A stretch of DNA of 14,038 nt from Roseivirga sp. UBA7431. GTDB lineage: Bacteria > Bacteroidota > Bacteroidia > Cytophagales > Cyclobacteriaceae. The notes beneath the pieces are model-generated. The model was not told the DNA's origin and did not search any database. It saw only the letters and a list, made by a program, of their open reading frames with translations. Below, in pieces: positions 13,930 to 14,038 of the stretch. Positions within the stretch are counted from its first letter, which is position 1. Each line of letters starts with the position of its first letter. A program made the translations under genes and the position numbers. The stretch is taken from the NCBI GenBank assembly GCA_002477595.1, contig DLQN01000117.1, positions 1 to 14,038 of the forward strand, written 5' to 3'.

Positions 13930-14038
13930 TTATCGAATTAATACAAAAGTTCCTGACCTATTGACACTAGTATTATCGGCATTTTGGAATGTGACGCGAT
14001 AAGAGTAGCTACCACTTGGTGCTTCTGATCCTTCAAAG
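13930..14038 (-). CDS. C-terminal end of a T9SS type B (gliding motility-associated) sorted protein, cut by window edge
   Basis: A minus-strand frame is open from the window edge to a TAA at 13932-13930. Its 35 visible residues read FEGSEAPSG, YSYRVTFQNADN, then SGTFVLIR at the very end. This is the characteristic end of the gliding motility-associated C-terminal (CHU_C / type B sorting) domain, where '.G.Y.Y.v.......SGtvtLiR' precedes the stop. Such domains direct large adhesins or surface enzymes through the type IX secretion system and are then processed. The passenger part lies outside the window, so its function is unknown. The stop is 21 bp before the ybaB start, with no hairpin, so read-through into ybaB and GT2 is likely. 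Confidence 0.72.
   Translation of the reverse strand, partial: FEGSEAPSGSYSYRVTFQNADNTSVNRSGTFVLIR

Noticed and set aside
13583..13941. Two rightward open frames opposite ybaB
   Set aside because: Both mirror the Met/Lys-rich ybaB helices as His/Leu or Ser/Leu-rich strings; not real genes.
1..14038. CRISPR array, tRNA, rRNA, transposon or toxin-antitoxin system
   Set aside because: No regularly spaced repeats, cloverleaf-like segments, transposase motifs or small paired toxin-like genes were found.

Overview
The window looks like chromosomal DNA of a free-living Bacteroidota bacterium, most likely of the Cytophagales type. It is AT-rich. Clear Shine-Dalgarno sequences are absent before most starts. 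Several lipoproteins carry Bacteroidota-style signal peptides, and the right edge holds the last 35 codons of a protein that ends like a type IX secretion (T9SS) type B sorting domain. The order is inferred from protein style only; no rRNA is present to confirm it.

Left part (1-4074): a surface-polysaccharide locus. A leftward run encodes a GT4 glycosyltransferase, an FkbM-type methyltransferase, a second SAM-dependent methyltransferase, and the first 18 codons of what looks like a Wzx-type flippase cut by the window edge. Two of the three junctions are one-base stop/start overlaps (TAATG). Facing right from the same short intergenic region is wecB (UDP-GlcNAc 2-epimerase), which would supply UDP-ManNAc-type sugars.

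Middle part (4071-8717): a large YfhO-family multi-spanning membrane protein (leftward), ffh, the SRP GTPase (rightward), and a hypothetical lipoprotein (leftward). WecB/YfhO stop codons overlap by 4 bp, and Ffh/lipoprotein stops abut with no spacer.

Right part (8778-14038): a small P-loop kinase of the uridine/nicotinamide-riboside kinase type, the pyruvate dehydrogenase E1 beta subunit (pdhB), a lipoprotein joining an OmpA-like region to TPR-like repeats, a small PspC-domain protein (rightward), a GT2 glycosyltransferase overlapping ybaB, and the 3' end of the T9SS cargo gene. Two intrinsic terminators on the minus strand separate the OmpA/TPR gene from pdhB, and pdhB from the kinase. No gene-free stretch exceeds about 140 bp.

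No mobile element, CRISPR array, tRNA, rRNA or defence system was seen. I found no convincing wholly new system. The items most worth a second look concern gene packing (TAATG couplings, overlapping convergent stops), a terminator placed inside the leader of the kinase gene, a divergent-promoter inverted repeat, and two partial edge genes of 18 and 35 codons.
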